64,000 nt of DNA from Galeopsis tetrahit (Eukaryota; Streptophyta; Magnoliopsida; Lamiales; Lamiaceae), in assembly GCA_963675135.1 (NCBI GenBank), contig OY776129.1, positions 6,931,201 through 6,995,200 on the forward strand. Reading direction: 5' to 3'. The translations under genes were made by a program, and so were the position numbers. Within the stretch, counting starts at the first letter, position 1; every line of letters starts with the position of its first letter. The notes under the pieces are model-generated. The model searched no databases, was not told where the DNA came from, and saw only the letters and a list, made by a program, of their open reading frames with translations. Of this stretch, positions 11,011-20,782 are shown in pieces.

Positions 11011-12614
11011 TGTCTTCTGAAGATTATACAGATTTTCTGGATCTATATCATCAAATGTTTCTTATGGTGTGTCATCATTCTTCTCAACATTCTGAACCTA
11101 TTCAACTTTTTCAGTATTGATTGGAACATCAATCAAATCTGAGATATTTTCATCTTCAATGCTTTTTCCTGTAATACTTGTATCATCATAAAAAACATCA
11201 TTTACTGATTCTTGTACAGTATCAGTCATTAAGTTGTATATTTTGTAGGCTTTGTTGTTTCTAGAATAACCAAGGAAGAATCCTTTGTCACTCTTTGAAT
11301 CAAACTTGTGTAGCTGATCCCTGCCATTTAAGATGTAACAAACACAGCCAAAGACATGAAAATATTTAAGATTAGGCTTTCTATTGTTCAGAATTTCATA
11401 AGGAGTTCTAGTAGAATCTGTCCTAATATAAACTCTGTTTGAAATATGACAAGCAGTGTTTAGAGCTTCAGCCCAAAATGTTTTAGATAGATTCTTAGAA
11501 CATAACATGACTCTAGCCACTTCTTGAAGAGTTCTATTTTTCCTTTCAGATATGCCATTTTGTTGAGGAGTTTTAGGAGATTAAAACTCTTGTACTATCC
11601 CTTTTGACTCACAAAACTCAGTAAATGAACTATTTTCAAACTCACTTCCATGATCAGATCTAATTCTGCACACTTAGGAATTAAAAACATTTTTGAATCT
11701 TTTGTACAAAACTTTGAAAATAGAGAAGGTTTCAGATTTATCTTTTAAGAATTCAATTCAAGTGAATCTAGAGTAGTCATCAACCACTACTAAAGAATAT
11801 ATTTTACTTCCAATACTTTCTGTTTCCATAGGGCCCATAAAATTCATGTGAAGCAATTCGAAGTAGTGTTTAGTTGAGCAGTGTCCCAACATTTTGTGAG
11901 ACACTTTTACCCGTTTGCCTTTTTGACAAGGTCCACACACTTTTTTATCTGTTAATTTCACATTTGGTAGACCTGTAACTGCTTTCAATCTGATCAATTT
12001 CTCAATTTGCCTGTAATTAACATGTCCAAGTTTGTGATGCCATAAAGTGCTCTCATTAAGTTTAGCATTATTACATGTATGTTTAGATTCAATGAGATAA
12101 CAATTGTCAACAGATCTGTTTCCCATCATGATATATTCAGAATCTCTATCTAACACATAACATGATTTTTTGTCAAATTTAACATGCAAATCATCATCAC
12201 ATAATTGACTAATACTTATAAGATTGGCAAGTAACCATCAACATGCAGAACATTGGATAACTTAGGAAAACCAGGAACATTTAATGTCCCTCTACCAATG
12301 ATTTTTCCTTTATATCCACCACCATAAGTGACATTACCACCATCATAAGCTGTATAATTATATAGATAATCAAGTTGACATGTCATGTGTTTAGAGCAAC
12401 CACTGTCAAAGTACCATAATCCAGGAACACATGCTTTTAGAGATATATGAACAACATTACAAGTGGTATTTTCTTTTGAAATCCACACATATTTATGACT
12501 ATGATGTCTTGAATGTTGTGTCATTTCAGGCAATACAGAAGTTTTCAGATGATTTTTCCTCTTCAAACATTGAGGACTTTTATGACCTTTCTTAAAACAG
12601 TAATGACAAATCAC
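11011..12614 (-). pseudogene. pol: copia C pol: protease and integrase remnant, with second zinc knuckle
   Basis: The frame 12216-12614 carries a CCHC knuckle (CHYCFKKGHKSPQC) followed by the protease site YFDSGCSKHMT. The frame 11758-12189 has the H/C finger (WHHKLGHVNY, CGPCQKGK), then integrase, where the first catalytic Asp is replaced: LLHMN instead of the usual LLHMD (about 11840-11856). The integrase C-terminal part is at 11098-11520 (FWAEALNTACHISNRVY, YFHVFGC). Frameshifts and stops separate these blocks, so no functional enzyme can be made. Confidence 0.82.
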
Positions 12615-12689
12615 ATCTTTTACACTAATCTGAGTTTTAGTAGAAACATTAAGATTATAATTACCTTCAACTTTTACAAATACAGTAGG

Positions 12690-13920
12690 TTACTTATTTT
12701 TAGAAAATTTGGAATTTTTACCTTGATAGCCATTGCCAATACCTGTTTCCCTTGAGTTTTTAGTCATTAGAGACTCTTCCAATTTCATCTTTCCTTTAGA
12801 AAATCTTTTAAAACTCACTGAGATTTCTTTCAACGTGTCTTCAAGATTAGAGATTTCAACATCCTTCCTTGTTAGAATACCTTCAAGCTTTGTAATAGAT
12901 TCTCTTAAGTCAGAGTTTTCAAAATTCAGAGACTTAATTATGAGATTAAGTTTTTCAGTCTCACAAGATATCTTAAAAAAATATTCATTAGTTAAAGGGT
13001 TTTCGTAAGAATATTTCTTAAAATTAAGAACCGACACATCTAGTCTTTCTTTAAGTTTAGAAATTTCTTTATCCTTTCTTGTTAAAAGACTTTCTAATTT
13101 AGAAACAATTCTGGATAATTCTTGAATGTCTGCATCACTTCTGGATAGTCCTACTTTACTTGAGGTACTTGTATCTGAGACAGAACTTGTGAAACAATTA
13201 AATTCTGGAGTACTATTAGTCAGTGATTGTTCAAATGATGGCTAATTTGATCTCGCATCGTAATAATCATCCAGATCATCATCAAAAGTATCATCATATT
13301 CTATTCTTGTAGAGAAAGCTTTTTCAATATTTTTTTCAGGATCATTCTCAACATCAAACTCATCACTTAAAGTAGTACTGAAACTAAGCTTCTTTTTTAG
13401 TAAGGTGTTGGCACATTCATTAGCATAATGACCATATCCAGAACATGCATCACATTTGACATTCTTCCTATATTCTTGATCAGATCTAAACTTACTACCT
13501 CTTTCCAATTGTCTGGATTGATTGAAAGTATTTTTCCCAACAGGAAGAGTATTATTAATCTGAACCTTAGGTTGAATATTATCCTTAAATTTGTTGTTCT
13601 TGTTCCTTAAGAAAGTTTTGAACTGTTTAGTAATCAAAGCCATGTAATTAGGATAGTTGAAACACTCCTCAATTTCATCTTCATCATATTCAATTTCAGT
13701 GACATAAGGAGACTTTCCAGAACATGATGATGCAGATGATGAGGCATCACCTTTGAAAACAAGAACTTTCTTATAATTATCAGTCTTTTCAGAAATGTTC
13801 ATTTCATATGTTTTCAAAATACCAATCAACTCATTTTGACTTAAGACATTAGTATCCTTAGCTTCTTCTATAACACATATCTTAGGATCAAAACGTTTAG
13901 GAACAGATCTAAGAATTTTA
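12690..13920 (-). pseudogene. gag: copia C gag remnant, full-length 3' version
   Basis: Two frames, 12690-13037 (helical, Lys/Glu/Ser-rich tail) and 13242-13829 (195 codons with SPYVTEIEYDEDE and a zinc knuckle CDACSGYGHYANEC). Stops lie between them. The N-terminal UBN2 part is cut at 13920 by the junction with the peptide unit. Other copies of the same gag, with the N-terminus but without pol, follow peptide genes A, B and C. There the knuckle His is changed to Tyr, while here it is intact. Confidence 0.83.
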
Positions 13921-13942
13921 TGTTCATTTCATATGTTTTCAA
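13921..13942. other. Junction with 22-bp templated filler
   Basis: The 22 bases at 13921-13942 repeat those at 13797-13818 of the neighbouring gag. They sit exactly where copia C gag ends and the sequence upstream of peptide A begins (CAATGCATATCC). The last few bases overlap the native peptide-unit sequence. This is a copy-paste filler of the kind left by plant double-strand break repair. Confidence 0.7.
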
Positions 13943-14025
13943 TGCATATCCAACAGGTACACCTTTAATTTATGCTTATTATATATATTGCAATATTATT
14001 TTCTATTTCACTCACTGCATGCAAT

Positions 14026-14292
14026 ATGAATACTTTTAAAATGTTGTATCTTCTAGGAGTGATGGTGCTGCTTTTTGCCCCCACTTCTATGGCCAATTAT
14101 AACAACGAGCAAATCGAAGAAGAAAATTCACTTAATGAGAGCCTATGGCGGAGGCGGCCTCCGCCTCCTCCGGCTGCGGTCGTAAGGCCACCAGGCCTAC
14201 CAAGGGTTCCTCGACCACCAAGAGGGCGTCGTCCTCGTAGAGCGTCGACACATTTGGATGTTGGGACACCTCATCGCCCTCCAAGAAGATGA
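14026..14292 (+). CDS. Secreted Pro/Arg-rich prepropeptide, copy A
   Basis: 88 residues, single exon, no family recognised. Residues 1-23 (MNTFKMLYLLGVMVLLFAPT plus SMA) form a classical signal peptide with a predicted cut after SMA. Residues 24-41 are acidic (five Glu, no Arg or Lys). Residues 42-88 are a Cys-free cationic tail starting RRRPPPPP, with about 14 Arg and 15 Pro in 47 residues and one acidic residue. This prepro layout resembles Pro/Arg-rich antimicrobial or signalling peptides, but function is unproven. An upstream in-frame ATG at 13972 would add 18 residues. I reject it because the TATA box lies inside that extension and copy C has lost that ATG. The native upstream region is cut off 84 bp before the ATG by copia C, so this copy may be silent. 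The protein is identical to copy B. Confidence 0.68.
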   Translation: MNTFKMLYLLGVMVLLFAPTSMANYNNEQIEEENSLNESLWRRRPPPPPAAVVRPPGLPRVPRPPRGRRPRRASTHLDVGTPHRPPRR

Positions 14293-14943
14293 GGAAACTA
14301 GCTAGTTTCGCCCTCCACACATAGAGTTATGATATTTATTCTATTGAATTTATATCAATTATCTGTATTTTATCTAGCTAAAAAATTTTATAATACAATA
14401 CAAGTTTCATTCAGTCGTTCATTTAAAAAAAAATTAATTTTGTTGAATATCGAATTCAAGTCAATTATCCATGTGTATTTATTTATATTCAACCAACAAA
14501 AGTAAATCCTGCAACTAAAAGTTTTGTATTCATATGCTCAAATCTAATCAACAAATTAAAGTCCTTCCACAAATCGTTAAACTATGCCAATTTGAAAAGA
14601 TGACCAAACAATGTAAATTAAGTAGAAAAAATTAACATAAACTTGAATAATTAATCTGAATATATATCTTTCAAAATATAAAAAACAGTCTACTTTCTAA
14701 CTTTATAATCTGAAAAACTTAATAAAATGATCACGGTTGAAAAACAAAGTTTAATCATGCTGCCTAGTACAAAAATAACACAATTTTATTGAATCTATAA
14801 TATTCAAGTCTTTTATTTTCTCAATCATTTAACAAACATATAAGACTAAATTACCCAGAGTTAGTAAAACATTTGAGTTGACTTGGTCAACGTTTTTGGT
14901 TCATCTACAGTAGGAGGAACATTGTTAGTTGGTTGTTGATTGT
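14293..14943 (+). repeat. 3' flank of peptide A and join to copia remnant
   Basis: AT-rich, non-coding. Begins GGAAACTAGCTAGTTTCGCC after the stop codon and is conserved after copies B and C and, until truncation, D. From about 14877 it enters the ORF3 tail of copia C (TTGACTTGGTCAACG). At 14939-14943 it switches to gag sequence, the scar of a pol deletion. No strong polyadenylation signal stands out. Confidence 0.8.
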
Positions 14944-16455
14944 TAGAATATCTTCAAGCTTTGTAATAGATTCTCTTAAGTCAGAGTTTTCAGAATTCAG
15001 TGAGTTAATTATGTGATTAAGTTTCTCAGTTTCACAAGATATCTTAAAAAAAAAAATTCATTAGTCAAGAGTTTTCATAAGAATATTTCTTAAAATCAAG
15101 AACAGACACATCTAGTCTTTCTTTATATTTAGAAATTTCTTTATTCTTTCTTGTTAAAAGACTTTCTAATTTAGAAACAGTTTTGAATAATTCTTGAATG
15201 TCTGCATCACTTCTAGATAGTCCTGCTTTACTTGAGGTACCTGTATATGAGAAAGAACTTGTGAAACAATTAAATTCTAGAGTACTATTAGTCAATGATT
15301 GTTCAAATGATGGCTCATTTGATCTCACATCGTAAAAATCATCCAGATCATCATCAAAAGTATCATCATATTCTATTCTTGCAGAAAAAGCTTTTTCAAT
15401 ATCTTTTTCAGGATCATTCTCAACATCAGACTCATCACTTAAAGTAGCACTAAAATTAACCTTCTTTTTTAGTAAGGTGTTGGCACATTCATTAGCATAA
15501 TAACCATATCCAGAACATGCATCACATTTGACATTCTTCCTATATTCTTGATCAGATCTAAACTTGCTACCTCTTTCCAATTGTCTGGATTGATTGAAAG
15601 TGTTCTTCCTAACAGGAAAAATATTATTAATCTGAACCTTAGGTTGAATATTATATTTAAATTTGTTGTTCTTGTTCCTTAAGAAAGTTTTGAACTGTTT
15701 AGTAATGAAAGTCATGTAATCAGGATAGTTGAAACACTCCTTAATTTCATCTTCATCATATTCAATTTCAGTGACATAAGGAGACTTTCTAGAACATGAT
15801 GATGCAGATGATGAGGCATCGCCTTTGAAAATAAGAACTTTCTTATCATTATCAGTCTTTTCAGAAATGTTCATTTCATATGTTTTCAAAATACCAATCA
15901 ACTCATTTTGACTTAAGACATCAATATCCTTAGCTTCTTCTATAGCACATATTTTGGGATCAAAACGTTTAGGAACAGATCTAAGAATTTTATGTACTAA
16001 CATTATATTGGATCTCCAAGAGAGTGAGCTTCATTCGAAATTTCAGTCAGCTTTTCATTGTAAGATGAAATGGTTTCATCATCTTTCATCCTCAAATTCT
16101 CGAACTTGGTTCCAAGCATACGAAGTCTGGTCCTTCGTACACTATCCGATCCTTCACAACGTTCTTGTAACCGATCCCATGCATCCTTCGAAGATATGCA
16201 GTTTGAGATGATTTTAAACATTGAGGCATCAGTTGAGGTGAAGATAGCATTCAATGCCTTTGAATTGTAACTAGCTGTTGTGATTTCATCGTTTGTCCAG
16301 TGGAGCTCTCTCTTGATCCGAGCTTCATTGTCTTCATCCGCTGTGGTTCTTGGTTGAGTCCAGCCAACCAGCAAGAACACTCCTCTAGGCTCTTTCCTCA
16401 ATGGATTTGATGTGCATTCTAATCTTTGGTTTCCAGAAGGCATAGTTCGTGCCAT
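14944..16455 (-). pseudogene. gag: Pol-less copia gag remnant after peptide A
   Basis: Starts at ATG 16455 (MARTMPSGNQRLECTSNPL) and covers the UBN2 gag core (DAWDRLQERCEGSD, ISSYNEKLTEISNEAHSLGD). A 7-bp deletion relative to copy B near 16003-16010 shifts the frame, so the rest lies in a separate frame, 15065-16003. The C-terminal half has SPYVTEIEYDEDE and a knuckle in which His is Tyr (CDACSGYGYYANEC). It stops after KYSYENS, followed by a short gag fragment and the deletion scar at about 14941. PBS and LTR follow on its 5' side. Confidence 0.85.
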
Positions 16456-16549
16456 CGAGAATAGGAGGCTTTAGTGCGGGAGAAAGTGTATACTCCATTT
16501 TAAAATAACACACTCTAAGAAGAATCTCTACTTACTGTATCCAGTAGTT

Positions 16550-16562
16550 GGCTCTGATACCA
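16550..16562 (-). other. Primer binding site (initiator Met tRNA), unit A
   Basis: The - strand reads TGGTATCAGAGCC two bases after the LTR end ...CTTTCA, complementary to the 3' end of plant initiator Met-tRNA. It marks the 5' side of the gag remnant and fixes the LTR boundary at 16565. Confidence 0.9.
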
Positions 16563-16564
16563 AC

Positions 16565-18536
16565 TGAAAGTGTGTGTGCGTGCGAAATCAGAGGTTGTTG
16601 GGATATGAATCCTAGAACAAGTCCTAAATGATGAAAAGATAAGATGAAGTTTTGATAAGCCAAAAGTAGTTTGAATATTTTCTAAGTGTTGACTGATCTA
16701 GTCTAGTTAAGAGAAGTCATCTTGAACAGACCAGTAGAGTTCACATAAGACAAGTGTTGTTAAATATAAAAGAAAAGTACTTATAGTTCGTATATACTGT
16801 TTATATTAAATATTTAGTTGTCATTGAGCTATAATAAACATTGTATAGAAGCTCATGATTTTCAGATGTAAATATTCAGTGTATAGATTTCTAATTTGAC
16901 TAAGCTATTTTATAAAGCTTAAAGTAATGTAATAGTCTTGTTAGGATTAGAATAGTCTACTACTAAAGATGGACTGCGCGAGACCAGACAAGAAGAGAAG
17001 GTGTCTCAACAAGACAAGTGCGCAACAAGACTCAACAAGACAAGTCAACATGAAGTTAGTTATTCAAAGCGCGTATGAAGATAAGGATTGAAGAGTTAGT
17101 TAGAAATAACTAATTACTAACAGAAACGCGTGGAAGGATAAGTTTGAAAGGATAAAGTTAGTTTTCAAGGAAGGTTGGTTACAACTGACTAAGTTCTTGA
17201 AAGTTGAAGTCTATAAATACTCAAGGTGTTTATTGATTGAAGACTACTGAAATTCTACTTACTGGAGCGATATTGAAGCATTCAAGTGAAACACTCTCAG
17301 AGTTATTGTTGAAGTTCAGAAAGCAAGTCAGCTAGACAAGTGAAGAAATCAGAAGACTGCTATTGAATAAGTTTTACATTTTTGTTTACTGTTTTCAAGT
17401 TGCTAGATACTTGTAAATCTCTAGTAAGATCGAAGATATACTTGGTAGTATAGTCGAGAAGATCTAAGTCTTTTTCTTGGGACTTAAAATTACAAGAACA
17501 CACACTTTGTACTCGATTGGAAGAGTTGATAAGGAACCATCACAACTGGGTTTGTGAGAGAGGACGTAGACAAGTTGTCGAACCACTATAAATTGTTTAT
17601 GTTGTTTACTTTACTGTTTTGTTTAATTGCTTAATTGTTTAAAACATACCTATCTGAACAAGACAAGTTGAGTATACGTAGAACAGAGTTCTCGAATTAA
17701 GAAGTTGAGTATAAACTTGAATTGGGCTCATTGATTAATTTCTGTATTCTGCATATTGTACTTTGATATATCGAAAGAATTTTGAAAAGTCTATTCACCC
17801 CACTCTAGACATTTTCACTAGCTTACTCGATATTAACTCAACTTTGGAGACCTACAGAGGTGTTGTCAGTCGTGTTGACATTGTCCAAACAACATTAGGC
17901 AGCGAAAATTAAAATGCACTTTGTAAAATGGAAGTATTCCAAATTTGCGTAGATTATAAAATAATCTACGCTGTTCACTATATAAAATATGTGAAACGGA
18001 TTACAACCTCTTAGAGGTTTACAATAACACTTTGAATTAGTGTATAGAATTTACTATATCCTATGTAAGTATCTCCCTCATACATCTATGCATATAACCT
18101 AGTAAATACGACCATGATCAACACACTACTATTCGGGTTTACAATAATGTGTAGATCTACAAGAAGAAACAATAATATTCCTAACTTGAAGCGTATACGC
18201 ATTCAGTAGACTAGTAATCAAGATTAGGTTTTCTTCTTGTATAACTTGTGTTGAGGCAGCTACGGTATTTATAGGCTTCATGGAGGAACTGCCTTCAACT
18301 CCTATGATTATCACAGCCGTGAGATCAAGCGGTTATGGAACTTCTCTTCACATCTCCTTGAATGTAGGAACTTGTTATCTTATGCCGAGTAGCTTCTCAC
18401 TCCCATACAATTGCGTGACCTGGTGTTGCCCACGTCTTCTAACTGCATTGCGGACATTACTAAACAACAAGTGTAAGATCGGAGTTAGTGAGAAAAGGAA
18501 GGGCAAATTCTGATGTTGTCATAAGTGTTGGGAACA
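16565..18536 (-). repeat. copia C-family LTR, unit between peptides A and B (with nested solo LTR)
   Basis: The + strand start TGAAAGTGTGTGTGCG is the LTR end next to the primer binding site. A TATA box on the - strand (TATAAATA, 18266-18273) confirms an LTR promoter firing leftward. The far end is uncertain; I place it at ...GTGTTGGGAACA (18536) because it gives a TG...CA LTR, but no second LTR is available to prove it. Without the nested 1261-bp solo LTR and its target repeat the LTR is about 706 bp, the same as the uninterrupted copy at 55518-56223. The short frames at 18129-18513 fall in it and are not genes. Confidence 0.7.
16591..17861 (+). mobile_element. Solo LTR of the copia D family, unit between A and B
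   Basis: LTR 16596-17856 (1261 bp), TGTTGGGATATGAATCC to GACCTACA, flanked by GAGGT at 16591-16595 and 17857-17861. A + strand TATA box (GTCTATAAATACTC, near 17210) gives orientation. Its end is the same as the LTR end before the primer binding site of element D (57961-57973), so it belongs to that family. The matching unit between peptides C and D has the unoccupied GAGGT site (55544-55548). Confidence 0.93.
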
Positions 18537-19095
18537 TTAGTTACAACACTCGACTGTTAGTGTTGGATCATTATACAAAACACTTATTTCAACATCAACA
18601 ATTACTATTAATGATATTACTTATTACTGTACTATTTATGGTAGTACTAGTTATTACTTATTGTATTACCGACTATAATAAAATTATACCTATAATATTA
18701 TTTTGTATTAAAATTTTAAAAAATACACATGAAAAAAATGTAAAAGAAAGGCAGGAAAATAAAATAAAAAAGGAAAAAAATATGAAGAAATAAAAATTTT
18801 GGAATAAAAACTGAAAATGGGAAGAAAAAAGGAAAAGTGGAGGGGGAAAATTTAAAAAAAAAATCGAAACTTGTGGGATTTGGCTATTTTCGATAGTTTT
18901 TTTTTTTTAAATTAAGTTTTTACGATTTTTTTTTTAAAAATATGGGTGACTTGGTGGTGAATCGACGATAACTCGGCAATGACTCGGCTGCAGATTGTAA
19001 ATATACAAATTAGATTTGATTTTATTATATTTTGTGTAAATTAATAAAATGAAAATATAGTTTTTCAAATGTAATTATTTTTTTTAAAATGTTTT
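18537..19095 (+). repeat. Distal upstream region of peptide B
   Basis: Non-coding, with a purine-rich tract (18720-18860) and T/A homopolymers. Conserved in the units upstream of copies C (51758-52322) and D (56224-56786). A frame at 18488-18793 is low-complexity and not credible as a gene. Confidence 0.6.
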
Positions 19096-19300
19096 GGGGT
19101 GAACTCATAAAGTGAGTGGATGGAGATAACCGCGTTAAAAAAAAAAATTTGGGGTTGAACTCATAAAATGAGCAGGTGTAGATAACCGTGTAAAAATGAA
19201 TGATTTGGGGTGAACTCATAAAATGAGCGAGTGCAGATAACCGCAGCAAAAAAATGATTTAAGGGTGAACTCATTAAATGAGCGGACGCCGATAAAATAT
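19096..19300 (+). repeat. Four-copy ~56-bp minisatellite upstream of peptide B
   Basis: Four imperfect tandem units start at 19096, 19151, 19207 and 19263. Each has GGGTGAACTCATAAAATGAGC-like sequence followed by GATAACCG and an A-run. Each unit contains the short dyad CTCAT-AAA-ATGAG (the first unit has GTGAG). The same four units occur upstream of copies C (52323-52525) and D (56787-56990), and are missing upstream of A. The hexamer ACTCAT is known from plant proline/osmotic-response promoters bound by bZIP factors. A regulatory role here is inference. Confidence 0.75.
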
Positions 19301-19365
19301 AAATAAAAAATTGAAATTGAAATTAGTGTGTAACCATACACTAGGGTGTACACAAGTACTACTCT

Positions 19366-19655
19366 TGTTTTTTAATGTATTTGTATGACTTCCCTTGAAA
19401 AATTAGTGGTGTTATATAATTATTAAGTTTTAAATGAGATAAAAATAAATTATGTGTAAAAATATGTGGAAGATAATCCTGCAATTAACTAATGTCCATT
19501 TGATTTTTTGAACATATTCTTTTTAATGTATTTATATGACTGACTTCCCTTGAAAGATTAGTTTTGTTATCTTCTCATAAATTATTAATGCTCAAATAAT
19601 TATTATATTTAAATGAGATAAATATATTTTTTTGTGAAAGATAATCATTTAATTA
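19366..19655 (+). repeat. Two diverged direct repeats in the peptide B proximal promoter
   Basis: Segments of about 130-140 bp, roughly 19366-19495 and 19518-19655, share TTTTTAATGTATTT, GACTTCCCTTGAAA, AATTATTA and AAATGAGATAAA in the same order with small indels. The duplication predates the array, because copies C and D carry it too. Confidence 0.6.
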
Positions 19656-19697
19656 TTCAATGCATATCCAACAGGTACACCTTTAATTTATGCTTAT

Positions 19698-19707
19698 TAT
19701 ATATATT
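19698..19707 (+). promoter_or_regulatory. TATA box of peptide B
   Basis: TATATATATT lies 46 bp before the ATG at 19744. A start site about 30 bp downstream would give a leader of roughly 15 nt, which excludes the upstream ATG at 19690. A GCATGC (RY-like) element lies between TATA box and ATG. The same layout occurs at copies A, C (52925-52934) and D (57390-57399). Confidence 0.6.
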
Positions 19708-19743
19708 GCAATATTATTTTCTATTTCACTCACTGCATGCAAT

Positions 19744-20010
19744 ATGAATACTTTTAAAATGTTGTATCTTCTAGGAGTGATGGTGCTGCTTTTTGCCCCC
19801 ACTTCTATGGCCAATTATAACAACGAGCAAATCGAAGAAGAAAATTCACTTAATGAGAGCCTATGGCGGAGGCGGCCTCCGCCTCCTCCGGCTGCGGTCG
19901 TAAGGCCACCAGGCCTACCAAGGGTTCCTCGACCACCAAGAGGGCGTCGTCCTCGTAGAGCGTCGACACATTTGGATGTTGGGACACCTCATCGCCCTCC
20001 AAGAAGATGA
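19744..20010 (+). CDS. Secreted Pro/Arg-rich prepropeptide, copy B
   Basis: Encodes the same 88 residues as copy A: signal peptide to residue 23, acidic spacer 24-41, basic Pro-rich tail 42-88 with RRRPPPPP at its start. The tribasic RRR after LW could be a processing point (inference). Unlike copy A it keeps about 1.2 kb of native upstream sequence, including the 56-bp minisatellite and TATA box, so it is the best candidate for an expressed copy. The coding sequence has a GC-rich core inside very AT-rich surroundings. An antisense 62-codon frame at 19850-20038 is a shadow of the GC-rich part. It could instead be an arginine-rich RNA-binding or cell-wall peptide. The secretory signal is the firmest part of the call. 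Confidence 0.72.
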   Translation: MNTFKMLYLLGVMVLLFAPTSMANYNNEQIEEENSLNESLWRRRPPPPPAAVVRPPGLPRVPRPPRGRRPRRASTHLDVGTPHRPPRR

Positions 20011-20665
20011 GGAAACTAGCTAGTTTCGCCCTCCACACATAGAGTTATGATATTTATTCTATTGAATCTATATCAATTATCTGTATTTTATCTAGCTAAA
20101 AAATTTTATAATACAATACAAGTTTCATTCAGTCGTTCATTTAAAAAAAAAAATTAATTTTGTTGAATATCGAATTCAAGTCAATTATCCATGTGTGTTT
20201 ATTTATATTCAACCAACAAAAGTAAATCCTGCAACTAAAAGTTTTGTATTCATATGCTCAAATCTAATCAACAAATTAAAGTCCTTCCATAAATCGTTAA
20301 ACTATGCCAATTTGAAAAGATGATCAAACAATGTAAATTAAGTAGAAAAAATTAACATAAACTTGAATAATTAATCTGAATATATATCTTTCAAAATATA
20401 AAAAACAGTCTACTTTCTACTTTATAATCTGAAAAACTTAATAAAATGATCACGGTTGAAAACAAAGTTTAATCATGCTGCCTAGTATAAAAATAACACA
20501 ATTTTATTGAATCTATAATATTCAAGTCTTTTATTTTCTCAATCATTTAACAAACATATAAGACTAAATTACCCAGAGTTAGTAAAACATTTGAGTTGAC
20601 TTGGTCAACGTTTTTGGTTCATCTACAGTAGGAGGAACATTGTTAGTTGGTTGTTAGTTGTTAAA
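20011..20665 (+). repeat. 3' flank of peptide B
   Basis: Nearly identical to the flank after copy A, running into the ORF3 tail (TTGACTTGGTCAACG near 20596) and the gag join near 20660. Non-coding. The joint differs from copy A by a few bases (GTTAGTTGTTAAAATATC). Confidence 0.8.
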
Positions 20666-20782
20666 ATATCTTCAAGCTTTGTAATAGATTCTCTTATGTC
20701 AGAGTTTTCAGAATTCAGTGAGTTAATTATGTGATTAAGTTTCTCAGTTTCACAAGATATCTTTAAAAAAAAAAATCATTAG

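Noticed and set aside
13972..14025. Upstream ATG adding 18 residues to the peptide
   Set aside because: The TATA box lies within this stretch, and copy C has ATA instead of ATG.
14132..14320. 62-codon antisense frame over each peptide gene
   Set aside because: Arises from the GC-rich Arg/Pro codons read on the other strand. No signal peptide or start context of its own.
18129..18314. 61-codon - strand frame repeated in the units (also 23854, 55816)
   Set aside because: Overlaps the LTR TATA box and the start of its transcript. Best explained as LTR sequence.
18280..18513. 77-codon + frame repeated at 18280 and 55967, with a related frame at 51483
   Set aside because: It lies inside the U3 of the copia C-family LTR and is conserved only because the units are recent duplicates. 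No signal, domain or start context.
18488..18793. 101-codon Lys/Ile-rich frame (also 51709)
   Set aside because: Low-complexity purine-rich DNA. Frame ends vary between copies.
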